DNA of 54,283 nt from a virus: the IMG/VR virus record IMGVR_UViG_3300044568_001017, positions 1 to 54,283 of that record, one strand, 5' to 3'. Every line of letters begins with the position of its first letter. The first letter of the stretch is position 1. The notes under the pieces are model-generated. The model ran no database searches. It had not been told where the DNA came from and was given only the letters and a program-made list of their open reading frames with translations. The position numbers were made by a program, and so were the translations under genes. Shown in pieces: positions 35,686-42,417 of the stretch.

Positions 35686-37305
35686 TTAAATTAGTTCATT
35701 TTTCGGAACTAAGGAAATAGTTCCATCAATTTCACCATCTGCTAATAAATCCATTCGTTTGAGTTTACCATCTAGCTTCTCACAGATGTTTTCTTCTACG
35801 AAAACTCCTGCTGCATAGACAATGTATTGGATGGATTTAGTTTTGCCTCCTGCGCGGTGGACTCTGCCTAAGACTTGTTTAAGGTCGAATACAGAGGGAG
35901 TCGGCATGATTAGCGCAACTCTAGGAGCATCACCAGTCAGATCGTGGAGGTTTAAGCCTTCTCTGCAAGCTTGTATGATACCCACGATAACTTTAGAATC
36001 GCCCCGCTGGAAGGAGTCAATGTTACCTCTACGCTCCATTTCATTCTGACCCCCGTGGATAGAGCAAGATACTTTTAACTCATCAAGAATCCACTTGCGG
36101 GTTTCGGTGTAGTTGACTGCGATAAAGACACTATTGCCTTCTTCGATCAAATCTCTCACCATAGCACAGACCGCCGGGGCTTTATGCATTTCGATCCGTT
36201 GTCTAGCTCTAGTCTGTTCTGCTAGGACGTTAGCAGAGAAGTTTTCCTGCATACGAAGCTCCTCGATCCTGCAACAGAGGTCTTCATACTCATTGGCAAT
36301 CTTTTTAGCGTTGTCCATGTCGAACGCTTTGGCTTTGATTAGCGTCTCTGGAAACGCATCACCAAGGTCAGAGTGTCTTAACCGATTACCTTTTTCGGGG
36401 TAGATTCGGCTATGTAGGCGTTTCAAGATACCATTACCGCCTTGGAACTGCATTCCGAATCGGGTTTTCTTGCATCCGTTCTGGTTAAGGAAGCGGTAGT
36501 AATCTTTCCCGCCTTGGTGCAGACCTAAGAACTGACCGATTGCCCACAACTTCATGGGGTCGTCGGCGATGGTAGCAGAGAGGGCGATAGCTTGGACATT
36601 CTGGTTTACTGAGTCTCTAACTAGGTAAGCGTTCTGGGTGGCTTCACCTTTGCCGCGATGAACCTCGTCAAAGATCAGGATAACATCAGGCGGAAGCATG
36701 AATTTGAACTCATGCTTCTTATCATCTGTCCATCTACCTAGCTGAGATTTACCAGTTTTCGCCCACTCCCATCCGCATACCTCAAAGACCTCAACGCCCA
36801 TCATCTTCGCGGCGCGATGCCAGTCGGTAGTGATAGGCTTTGGACAGATCACAGCAACCCGCTTTCCTAACTCACGGGCGATGCCGAGGGCACAGAAGGT
36901 CTTACCGACACCCGTAGAGTGACCTAGCAGGACTCGGTTATACTTAGCCATGCTAGAAACCCCCATCTGAACGGAAGTTTGCTGATACTCAAAGAGATTT
37001 TCGGGGTGGAGTAGAGGGATTAGATTAAGTTCCTCTACTTTCTCCTCAACATTATCGTTACCGATAACGGGTTTGAACTTGAGGTTTTCATCTGACCACC
37101 AAGACAAGGCCCATTCCTCTCTGAACTTACCCATAGAGATGCCAGCCGCTGCCAGTTGCTCTTTGAATGTCTCCTTGTCTTCTTTGTAGACCTTCCAGAA
37201 AGCATCCTCGATAGGAGCTTTGCGGAGGAGTCTGACCCCTCGTTTCGTATTAAGCTGAATGGGATGTGACCATTCAACCGTTGCCAGTAGATCGTGGACG
37301 TTCAT
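35686..37305 (-). CDS. SF2 DEAD/SNF2-type helicase
   Basis: The 539-aa protein has superfamily-2 motifs in order: Walker A GHSTGVGKT (about residues 127-135), DEVH box (about 210-213), SATIADDP motif III (about 243-250), and motif VI QVLGRVHRAGG (about 477-487). This gives two RecA-like domains, as in SNF2-type phage helicases that remodel branched DNA or displace proteins. It ends a four-gene minus-strand operon chained by ATGA overlaps and is followed by a strong terminator. It contains palindromic site 12. Confidence 0.85.
   Translation of the reverse strand: MNVHDLLATVEWSHPIQLNTKRGVRLLRKAPIEDAFWKVYKEDKETFKEQLAAAGISMGKFREEWALSWWSDENLKFKPVIGNDNVEEKVEELNLIPLLHPENLFEYQQTSVQMGVSSMAKYNRVLLGHSTGVGKTFCALGIARELGKRVAVICPKPITTDWHRAAKMMGVEVFEVCGWEWAKTGKSQLGRWTDDKKHEFKFMLPPDVILIFDEVHRGKGEATQNAYLVRDSVNQNVQAIALSATIADDPMKLWAIGQFLGLHQGGKDYYRFLNQNGCKKTRFGMQFQGGNGILKRLHSRIYPEKGNRLRHSDLGDAFPETLIKAKAFDMDNAKKIANEYEDLCCRIEELRMQENFSANVLAEQTRARQRIEMHKAPAVCAMVRDLIEEGNSVFIAVNYTETRKWILDELKVSCSIHGGQNEMERRGNIDSFQRGDSKVIVGIIQACREGLNLHDLTGDAPRVALIMPTPSVFDLKQVLGRVHRAGGKTKSIQYIVYAAGVFVEENICEKLDGKLKRMDLLADGEIDGTISLVPKNELI
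37052..37067. promoter_or_regulatory. Palindromic site 12, TTATCG-TTAC-CGATAA (intragenic)
   Basis: Outer hexamers perfect. It lies near the 5' end of the helicase gene (VIGNDN codons, the same peptide as site 11 in another gene). Confidence 0.8.
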
Positions 37306-37478
37306 AATTTCGCTTTAAGCAAAGCTGACCTGCATTGGAGGGCTAGGAGAGAGTCAGAATCCCCGAAAGTATCGACAACCGCTTGCAGGGCATCGACAAT
37401 TTCCCGCCGAACTGGATCAGCGAGGTAAGTATCCTTAACGCGGAACGGCTTCTGTTTGTGTAAGGTATGTGTTCTCAT
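37302..37478 (-). CDS. 58-aa small protein upstream of the helicase
   Basis: A short frame fixed by ATGA overlaps at both ends (37475-37478 and 37302-37305). The product has a basic start (RTHTLHKQKPFRVKD) and a helical remainder (REIVDALQAVVDTF). No family is recognised. The unbroken chain of overlaps makes it a real gene. Confidence 0.7.
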   Translation of the reverse strand: MRTHTLHKQKPFRVKDTYLADPVRREIVDALQAVVDTFGDSDSLLALQCRSALLKAKL

Positions 37479-37627
37479 TTCTCGAATTTGATTGCTGTTA
37501 TCTTCTTGTCTGGGTAGACGGTTGACCGAAACTTTGGCATTTCGGTGGTCTTCTCAGCTTTCTGCCAGAGGCGTATGTAGGCTTCTGGCGGTAGGCAAGT
37601 GGCTTGATTTTTTTCGGTGTAGCTCAT
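37475..37627 (-). CDS. 50-aa small basic protein
   Basis: A short frame with ATGA overlaps at 37624-37627 and 37475-37478. It is basic (KFRSTVYPDKKITAIKFEK end), with no membrane segment or domain. Co-translated with its neighbours. Confidence 0.7.
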   Translation of the reverse strand: MSYTEKNQATCLPPEAYIRLWQKAEKTTEMPKFRSTVYPDKKITAIKFEK

Positions 37628-37839
37628 AGTAAGACAGATTTAAGGGCTATCATTTCGTTTTCATCAATGTGCGTTGTCGTGATCTTGTTATCATATGACT
37701 GGATAATGCACATATCGTTGCACTCCTGATCTAATAGGATGCACGTCTCGTAACCATCTATGCAAGTTGTTAGCCTGATAGTATGGCGGGTTTCAGTTCC
37801 TCTGATTTGGTCGATTATTGCTTTGTCTATTGTTCTCAT
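37624..37839 (-). CDS. 71-aa small protein, first gene of the helicase operon
   Basis: The product is beta-rich with four cysteines (TTCIDGYETCILL, QECNDMCII), a pattern that could bind metal or form disulfides. It is the most upstream gene of the operon. TTTCCCTCCACA lies about 24 nt before its start on the minus strand, a sequence also found before the 38767 gene. Unrecognised. Confidence 0.65.
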   Translation of the reverse strand: MRTIDKAIIDQIRGTETRHTIRLTTCIDGYETCILLDQECNDMCIIQSYDNKITTTHIDENEMIALKSVLL

Positions 37840-37914
37840 TTTTATTGTTGTTTGTTGTTGTGTTGTGGAGGGAAATCTGTTGACAATCTGGCATATTTTT
37901 GTGAATAGTAAACT

Positions 37915-38490
37915 ATGAACAAAACGCCAGAATTGAATAGCGAAACGCTAGGCCGTGGAAGTCGGAAAAAGTGGGACATGGAGAAGATAGAAACGCTATT
38001 CATGGGCGGGGCGGAGATGAGTGACATTCTGAAACTCCCTGAGTTTTCGTTGATGAGTAAGTTTTATCTCAAAAACTGCATGGTGAAGGGAAAGTGGATC
38101 GACAAGCGGAAAAGGTTGCGGGAAGAAGTGGCAAACGTGGTGGCTCCGAAGCTGGAGGACGCAATGGCATCTGAAACTATTGCTCATTATGCGTTTATGC
38201 TGAGAGAGATTGCGGCGGAGAGGGTGCAGATTGAAACGAGACACAAGAGCGGGAACATTAAAGATCAGGCGCAAAGGCTGGACGTGTTGGCGGAATATGA
38301 GAAAATTGCCACAAGAGCGTTGGGATTGGATGAAAATAATATGCACGATAAGAAAGGTTTATCTGTGAACGCGATGATTTCTCTGCACGTTAGCGGGCCG
38401 ACGAAAGCGGATAAGGTTGAAATTGTATCCACGCAATATGTCGATGCAGCGGAGGGCTTGGAAAAAGACGATAAATTGGATACAGAGTGA
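37915..38490 (+). CDS. Possible small terminase subunit
   Basis: The 191-aa protein has an N-terminal HTH-like region (about 20-60, KIETLFMGGAEMSDILKLPE then FYLKNCMVKGKW), a helical middle (about 65-130) and a polar tail. This layout, with DNA-binding N-terminus and oligomerising helices, is seen in many small terminase subunits. The large terminase is 12 kb away, so synteny does not help. A general DNA-binding protein is the alternative. TTGACA at 37880-37885 precedes it, but the -10 is weak. Confidence 0.4.
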   Translation: MNKTPELNSETLGRGSRKKWDMEKIETLFMGGAEMSDILKLPEFSLMSKFYLKNCMVKGKWIDKRKRLREEVANVVAPKLEDAMASETIAHYAFMLREIAAERVQIETRHKSGNIKDQAQRLDVLAEYEKIATRALGLDENNMHDKKGLSVNAMISLHVSGPTKADKVEIVSTQYVDAAEGLEKDDKLDTE

Positions 38491-38500
38491 CATTGTGAAG

Positions 38501-38530
38501 AAAAGCGGGAAAGGATCGGACTTGTCCCGC
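38501..38530 (-). terminator. Minus-strand terminator after the 38543 gene
   Basis: Stem 38505-38510/38525-38530 (GCGGGA/TCCCGC), followed on the minus strand by TTTTCTTC. The same design appears at 38899. Confidence 0.7.
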
Positions 38531-38542
38531 GCTAGGTTGAGG

Positions 38543-38767
38543 CTATTTCCAGATAGGGCCGAGGGATTTTAGGTAATTCCACATGGGCTTATGTGGAGGG
38601 ATGACCCTAGTTTGACCGTCAGGGCGAATCCATTCGCAATCGGTCAACTCGCCAGCGGAGGAATACCAAGCGGAGCATTTACCTTTGAATTTTCCCGTGA
38701 TCTTGTGGAGGGCGAACGATTGCGGCTCGAAAATGCCGCCTGTAAATGTGACTTTTTGTATTTTCAT
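38543..38767 (-). CDS. Small hypothetical protein
   Basis: The 74-aa product is beta-rich with two cysteines and aromatic residues (KCSAWYSSAGELTDCEW). Terminated on the minus strand by the 38505 hairpin. The TTTCCCTCCACA motif lies about 13 nt before its start. Function unknown. Confidence 0.6.
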   Translation of the reverse strand: MKIQKVTFTGGIFEPQSFALHKITGKFKGKCSAWYSSAGELTDCEWIRPDGQTRVIPPHKPMWNYLKSLGPIWK

Positions 38768-38794
38768 TTTTTTGGTTTGCTGTGGAGGGAAAGA

Positions 38795-38810
38795 TTATCG
38801 GAACCGATAA
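38795..38810. promoter_or_regulatory. Palindromic site 13, TTATCG-GAAC-CGATAA
   Basis: Outer hexamers perfect. Intergenic, 28 nt upstream of the 38767 start on the minus strand. Confidence 0.85.
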
Positions 38811-38896
38811 CAACGCTACAAGGTGGAGCGGAGGAATCGGAAGGTAGTTTATAGGGTGAAGGGCTGAAAAGGGCTAGGATTGGCAATTAAGAGGAA

Positions 38897-38923
38897 AAGC
38901 GGGGAGGGATTGAACCGCCCCGC
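38897..38923 (-). terminator. Minus-strand terminator after the 38937 gene
   Basis: Stem 38899-38904/38918-38923 (GCGGGG/CCCCGC), followed on the minus strand by TTTTCCTC. The loop contains GGTTCAATCC, which resembles a tRNA T-arm, probably by chance. Confidence 0.65.
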
Positions 38924-38936
38924 ATATGTGGAGGGA

Positions 38937-39134
38937 TTAGATTTTCTCTAGGATGGAATCAATATCATGCCGCTCTGATTTCCAGAGGTGAAACTCATTC
39001 CATGTTGAATCGCCGCAAGTACAAGACCTGATTTTTTTATCGAGAACAACCCAACGCTTTTCTAGTAAATCCAGAAATTCAAAGGAGGACAAGGAGCCTA
39101 AGGCGTGAAGGTCTTTTATTTTTTCTACGCTCAT
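38937..39134 (-). CDS. 65-aa hypothetical protein
   Basis: The start at 39134 is the ATG next to the upstream stop (39137). The product is helical and charged, with a C-x-C pair (RSCTCGDSTW) and a WKSERHDIDSILEKI end. It has no domain I recognise. It ends the 40.6-38.9 kb operon ahead of a terminator. Confidence 0.6.
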   Translation of the reverse strand: MSVEKIKDLHALGSLSSFEFLDLLEKRWVVLDKKIRSCTCGDSTWNEFHLWKSERHDIDSILEKI

Positions 39135-39136
39135 AA

Positions 39137-39535
39137 TCAATTTCCAAGGTAAAAGAATATTTCGCCGGAATCGGAGCGGAAAAGATTAGACGGAGCTTGC
39201 CCGGCTGATTGTGATTCTTCCGCTTCCTCCCAATCAATATCTTGTAAAGAATCGGCCCCAAGCTCTCTACAATCCCCCGCAATCCATTGGAGGAAAAGCG
39301 CATTTACCTCATTTTCATTCCATGCGTTTACCTCACTTTCATTCCATCCACCAGAGGAACGGGCGAAATCGCGCATAGCTTGTAATTTTTCGGGAGTGTC
39401 CAGCAATTTAATTTCTTGCGCTTTGGACTGTGACGCTTTCCAAGTATTATTTCCGGCATTCTCTCCGCCCTCCGCACAAGAATGTGAGAGGGTAAAGCAG
39501 TCGATTTCTAACAAAGGTGTGATATTAATTTCCAT
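39137..39535 (-). CDS. Hypothetical protein, 132 aa
   Basis: I take the ATG at 39535; an upstream in-frame codon overlaps the neighbouring membrane-peptide gene. The product is acidic with a Trp-rich middle containing two copies of W-NE-S/N-EVNA (SGGWNESEVNAWNENEVNAL). The N-terminus (MEINITPLLEIDCFTLSHS) recalls small conserved proteins of plasmids and phages of unknown role. Confidence 0.6.
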   Translation of the reverse strand: MEINITPLLEIDCFTLSHSCAEGGENAGNNTWKASQSKAQEIKLLDTPEKLQAMRDFARSSGGWNESEVNAWNENEVNALFLQWIAGDCRELGADSLQDIDWEEAEESQSAGQAPSNLFRSDSGEIFFYLGN

Positions 39536-39539
39536 AAGA

Positions 39540-39650
39540 TTAAAGACCAAATTTTTCAACGTAGGAAGCGAACGCCATAAAAAGGGAAAAAACCCCATAA
39601 GAGAAGACCGCACAGATTGCAAAGACAGCGAGTTGATCTAGTGTTTTCAT
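39540..39650 (-). CDS. 36-aa single-span membrane peptide
   Basis: A short frame below usual cut-offs, squeezed between two genes with gaps of 1 and 4 nt. The peptide is MKTLDQLAVFAIC followed by a hydrophobic span to about residue 30, with a polar end (YVEKFGL). It is a likely inner-membrane peptide; such peptides in early phage operons are sometimes exclusion or host-takeover factors. Confidence 0.6.
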   Translation of the reverse strand: MKTLDQLAVFAICAVFSYGVFSLFMAFASYVEKFGL

Positions 39651-39651
39651 A

Positions 39652-40017
39652 TTAGAATGAGGAAACGATGATACCGCCGTCAAATTCGATGAGTGTCCCG
39701 TGATCGTTTATGTATTCTCTGATTTTCGCGTCAATTTCGTCGGAATCTTCTAAGTCATCAAATTCAATATCAGCAAACTCTAGAGCGAATAAGAGGGATT
39801 TCGCGCCGAAATGCTCTATAATCCAATCCTGTAGGCTGGTAGTTTCTGAGAAATCGCATCGAATCGCGCAAGTGTCCAATTCCATTTCATCGCCTGTGCT
39901 ATCTTCATATTCCTCGAGATATTCCGCAAGGGCAAGCGATCCATTGTAAGACCAGCGGGCGCAAGTGTCGCGTTTCAGTTCATCAGCTATTTGGTAGGTA
40001 TTAAGTGTTATTTTCAT
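39652..40017 (-). CDS. Acidic ArdA-like protein candidate
   Basis: The 121-aa product is strongly acidic (many Asp/Glu in EYLEEYEDSTGDEMEL and DIEFDDLEDSDEIDAK) with ALAEYLEEYE and WIIEHFG segments. The composition and YLEEYE run recall antirestriction DNA mimics of the ArdA kind, but the protein is shorter than ArdA (about 165 aa), so the call is tentative. Tight spacing to the next gene. Confidence 0.4.
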   Translation of the reverse strand: MKITLNTYQIADELKRDTCARWSYNGSLALAEYLEEYEDSTGDEMELDTCAIRCDFSETTSLQDWIIEHFGAKSLLFALEFADIEFDDLEDSDEIDAKIREYINDHGTLIEFDGGIIVSSF

Positions 40018-40102
40018 TATGTATTTTCTAGTTTGGTTGTGGCAATCTCATCAGTCCACACTTGCCAAGTGTGAAGACGGGAAGAATCCCGTTTCGATTT
40101 TC
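40018..40102 (-). other. Intergenic segment with two hairpins
   Basis: Perfect stems CACACTT/AAGTGTG (40057-40063, 40067-40073) and ACGGGA/TCCCGT (40077-40082, 40087-40092) lie between the 40103 stop and the 40017 start. No T-run follows on the minus strand, so they may be processing or stabilising hairpins. Confidence 0.45.
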
Positions 40103-40366
40103 TCAAGCTTCAGCGTAAGCGGATTCGATGCGTTCGCCGCTGTGGTCACAATATAGCTCACCATCTTCCCAGTTGGTATCACAAGCGACAACCCGCCAGC
40201 CGTCATTTACTTTGTGACGCACAGACCAAAGGACAGCGCGGAAGTTTGAACGGACACTATCAAAGGACAGCGCGGCCCCATCGGACGTGATAAAGTAAAG
40301 AGGGTAAGCACCGGGCCAAGAATAAGCCCCGGAACGAAGGATAGTTTTGAGTTGTTTGGTTGTCAT
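40103..40366 (-). CDS. Small hypothetical protein, 87 aa
   Basis: The product is beta-rich with aromatic residues (SGAYSWPGAYPLYFITSDGA) and a Cys pair in the C-terminal half (VVACDTNWEDGELYCDHSGE). The style matches conserved small proteins of plasmids and phages with unknown function. Its start follows the 42-aa peptide gene by 2 nt. Confidence 0.65.
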   Translation of the reverse strand: MTTKQLKTILRSGAYSWPGAYPLYFITSDGAALSFDSVRSNFRAVLWSVRHKVNDGWRVVACDTNWEDGELYCDHSGERIESAYAEA

Positions 40367-40368
40367 AA

Positions 40369-40497
40369 TTAGCGGGAGAGTTTATGCAAGACGATGGAAA
40401 GACCGATCCGAACGACCAAGAGGGCCGCGCAGATATAGGCAAGGTTTACTGTATCGGGTGACACGGGAAGAGACATGATGTGATTGATAGTTTGCAT
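40369..40497 (-). CDS. 42-aa single-span membrane peptide
   Basis: A short frame just upstream of the 40366 gene. It has a polar N-terminus, then a hydrophobic span (about 18-36, VNLAYICAALLVVRIGLSIV) and a basic end (LHKLSR). Positive residues at the end suggest the C-terminus faces the cytoplasm. Confidence 0.6.
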   Translation of the reverse strand: MQTINHIMSLPVSPDTVNLAYICAALLVVRIGLSIVLHKLSR

Positions 40498-40502
40498 AAT
40501 GA

Positions 40503-40646
40503 TTAGCCTTGGTTCAGTTTTGACAGAAGAGCATCAAATTTGCTTTGCAGTTCATTCGTAGGCTTGTTCAAAGCTCGTGCATCAATAAGCCTTATATTCA
40601 AAGTCGATAGTTTCATTTTCAATGCGTAGGTTTGTTTTTTGTTCAT
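40503..40646 (-). CDS. 47-aa small basic protein
   Basis: A short frame, first in the 40.6-38.9 kb operon. Starts at 40646 or in frame at 40616; I give the longer. The product is basic at the N-terminus (MNKKQTYALKMK) and helical after it (NELQSKFDALLSKLNQ). A UUCG-type hairpin lies 18 nt upstream and a strong promoter 160 nt upstream. Confidence 0.5.
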   Translation of the reverse strand: MNKKQTYALKMKLSTLNIRLIDARALNKPTNELQSKFDALLSKLNQG

Positions 40647-40664
40647 TCTATTATTCTAATGTGA

Positions 40665-40680
40665 GACGCTCGAAAGCGTC
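40665..40680 (-). promoter_or_regulatory. UUCG tetraloop hairpin in the operon leader
   Basis: 6-bp perfect stem, 40665-40670 with 40675-40680; on the minus strand the loop is TTCG, the exceptionally stable UUCG type. It sits in the leader 19 nt before the 40646 start. Confidence 0.6.
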
Positions 40681-40805
40681 CGTGGTTTGTATTCATTCGA
40701 GCCTATCAAAGACAGACACGAAATTTATTTCTATTCAAAGATCAAGATTGTGGATTCACTCGCCAACCCTGCATTCAAAAGGTTCTAGCGACTGCCACGC
40801 CCTTA

Positions 40806-40833
40806 ATTATACAGAGCATTCACACTATGTCAA
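40806..40833 (-). promoter_or_regulatory. Consensus promoter of the 40.6-38.9 kb operon
   Basis: On the minus strand TTGACA (40833-40828), 16-nt spacer, TATAAT (40811-40806): perfect match to the sigma-70 hexamers. Predicted start near 40799, giving a leader of about 150 nt. Confidence 0.8.
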
Positions 40834-41583
40834 TAGATTATTTTTATCTATTTTCATGCTGTCACAAGCAGGAACCATGCCAGCTTGTAAATAGAAAAGT
40901 ATTAGCACATATCATGCCAATGATAAAACATGGGAAGCCATTGAACATATTTACGCATTCAAATATCATGATATGAGACATTCCATCGTTATATCGCTAT
41001 ACACCGATATATCAATATTAGAGCGAAAACATGCCATGGCACTAATCAGCTTCACTAATTCAAAGGTCACCACGGCCTACCTCGCGCAATGATTTCCGGC
41101 TTGTCTCGCTATATATAGCAAAGTAGCCTTTTTCACAACATGAGCTAAAATCACGCCAACTCGTCACAACATAGCAAAGCCCGATTTCGCTGATTATCCC
41201 GCCCCATTCTCTCATGCTGTCCATTGCCAATCACTCGCCCCATTCGATGGCACTAATCACGCGACACTATCGGCAACGATGACAAGCCAGCCAGCCAGCC
41301 AGCCAATGACAAGCGACACGATCCACGCCACAGATTCCGGCATGACATAATCAAACTACACGGCGGGACAGCGACAGGGGCAGATCAAACTATGTGCAGG
41401 GAGCCTAGGGACTCAAAGGAATCTCTTATTGGCTGGAGCGCGATGGCATGGGGGGACTCCCGCATGGCCCCAAACTGGCGAGCCTCCAAAATCCAGATAC
41501 TCCTCTTTATCTAGAGAAACTAGTTATTTGGCCCCTATGCCAGTGTCAATATAATGATGTAACCATCCTTTTTTATTTGGAGA
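40834..41583. other. Gene-poor region, origin or control region candidate
   Basis: About 750 bp without a convincing gene. Plus-strand frames here have unnatural products. A minus-strand frame at 41060-41224 (54 aa) is possible but weak. It contains repeated words (TGGCACTAATCA twice, TCATGCTGTC twice, several CATGCCA), a five-unit AGCC repeat, an inverted repeat ATATCG-N8-CGATAT near 41000, and a degenerate palindrome copy at 41267-41282. A minus-strand TTGACA at 41549-41544 has only a weak -10. Confidence 0.5.
41285..41304. repeat. Tetranucleotide repeat (AGCC)x5
   Basis: Five perfect AGCC units inside the gene-poor region, flanked on both sides by GACAAG. Simple repeats of this size are rare in compact phage genomes. 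Confidence 0.85.
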
Positions 41584-41599
41584 TTATCGTTAACGATAG
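41584..41599. promoter_or_regulatory. Palindromic site 14, TTATCG-TTAA-CGATAG
   Basis: One outer base differs. It contains the stop codon of the possible 26-aa gene on the minus strand and marks the edge of the gene-poor region. Confidence 0.85.
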
Positions 41600-41670
41600 C
41601 GGTTCTCTAGGAGGAAGCAGAGTAGAACGGTTATCCAAGCTAGGGTTAGTGCTAGGGTTTGGTCGGACAT
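41590..41670 (-). CDS. Possible 26-aa membrane peptide
   Basis: A short minus-strand frame overlapping the end of the 41828 gene by 19 nt. It has a hydrophobic core (LALTLAWITVLLCFLL) and an NRYR end, with its stop codon inside palindromic site 14. Very short; judged real only because of the hydrophobic design. Confidence 0.35.
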   Translation of the reverse strand: MSDQTLALTLAWITVLLCFLLENRYR

Positions 41671-41828
41671 TTCTTATTCTTTTGGAAGAAGGAGGTACTT
41701 ACTCCACGGGATTCTAGGAATTTGTTACAGGCTTTATTTATCTCGTCTGTCCTTCTTGGGGTTTTGTAGCCTACTCTAGCGTCATCTGGGGATACGTTAG
41801 ATTCTAGGTTGAGTTTGTTATGTTTCAT
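41652..41828 (-). CDS. 58-aa small basic protein
   Basis: A short frame with ATGA overlap to the dCMP deaminase stop (41825-41828). The product is polar and basic (GYKTPRRTDEINKACNKFLE, ending FFQKNKKCPTKP) with two cysteines. The overlap argues for a real gene. No family is recognised. Confidence 0.6.
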   Translation of the reverse strand: MKHNKLNLESNVSPDDARVGYKTPRRTDEINKACNKFLESRGVSTSFFQKNKKCPTKP

Positions 41829-42214
41829 AGTTTGATTAAGGTGACTCCCATTTTTTGAGCTATTACTAGGGCGGCGGGGTCAGTTTGGTAGATGTCTTTA
41901 TAGAGGACTCTCTTTATTCCATAGGCTACTAGGGTCTTTAAGCAGTCTGTGCATGGGAGTAATGTTGAGCAGAGTGTCTTTCCTTCTCCGGGTTTAGTGT
42001 ATCTGAGGGCGTTTTGTTCTGCGTGGATGACGTACTTCCTTCTTTCATCTCTATCTGACCAGTCTTCTTCTATACCTTTAGGGAATCCGTTGTACCCTAC
42101 TGAGGCTATGGAGTTGTCTTCTCTTAGGATTACCGCGCCGACTTGTCTCCACGGGTCTTTGCTTTTCTTAGCTACTACCTCAGCTATACTCATAGCGTAT
42201 TCGTCCCAGTTCAT
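41825..42214 (-). CDS. Deoxycytidylate (dCMP) deaminase
   Basis: The 129-aa protein shows the zinc-binding cytidine/dCMP deaminase motifs HAEQNAL (about 64-70) and PCTDC (about 88-92), with the conserved NG-FP segment (YNGFPKGI) before them. It converts dCMP to dUMP for thymidylate supply. No thymidylate synthase is seen, so the host enzyme would finish the pathway. Length fits small phage forms. The neighbouring glycosyltransferases raise the question of modified pyrimidines, but nothing supports it directly. Confidence 0.9.
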   Translation of the reverse strand: MNWDEYAMSIAEVVAKKSKDPWRQVGAVILREDNSIASVGYNGFPKGIEEDWSDRDERRKYVIHAEQNALRYTKPGEGKTLCSTLLPCTDCLKTLVAYGIKRVLYKDIYQTDPAALVIAQKMGVTLIKL

Positions 42215-42417
42215 TTGGTGAATTGTATCTCGTCTAGCATTTCAGATGGATCGCGCCACCCGTTTGCCATTGCCTCTATCCATAATGCTGGATCAATTGT
42301 AGCTGTATGCGTCCATCCATCTCGCAATTTTTTCTCTATTGCTAGAGTTTCTTGCGCCGCATGAATCTTCACTGTCCCTTCTTTAGAGAAGATAAATAAC
42401 ATGGTGTCTAAAATCAT
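42211..42417 (-). CDS. Small hypothetical protein, 68 aa
   Basis: The start at 42417 is fixed by ATGA overlap with the glycosyltransferase stop, and the end by ATGA overlap with the deaminase start. It has a hydrophobic start (MILDTMLFIFS) and an amphipathic, Trp-containing rest (DPALWIEAMANGWRDPSEML). Unrecognised; position suggests a partner of one neighbour. Confidence 0.6.
   Translation of the reverse strand: MILDTMLFIFSKEGTVKIHAAQETLAIEKKLRDGWTHTATIDPALWIEAMANGWRDPSEMLDEIQFTK

Noticed and set aside
38899-38923. tRNA 3'-end or attP core with GGTTCAATCC and CCCCGC
   Set aside because: Only a T-arm-like hairpin followed by T-rich sequence; no other tRNA arm and no integrase in the window. 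A terminator explains it.
40622-40894. 90-aa plus-strand frame in the promoter region of the small-gene operon
   Set aside because: Composition is not protein-like, and it overlaps a consensus promoter and a stable hairpin on the other strand.
41267-41282. Further copy of the palindrome, CTATCG-GCAA-CGATGA
   Set aside because: Three outer positions differ and the centre has a C not seen elsewhere; kept as a degenerate resemblance only.
41448-41717. 89-aa plus-strand frame across palindromic site 14
   Set aside because: It is antisense to two minus-strand small genes, one of them fixed by ATGA overlap, and its product has no plausible features.
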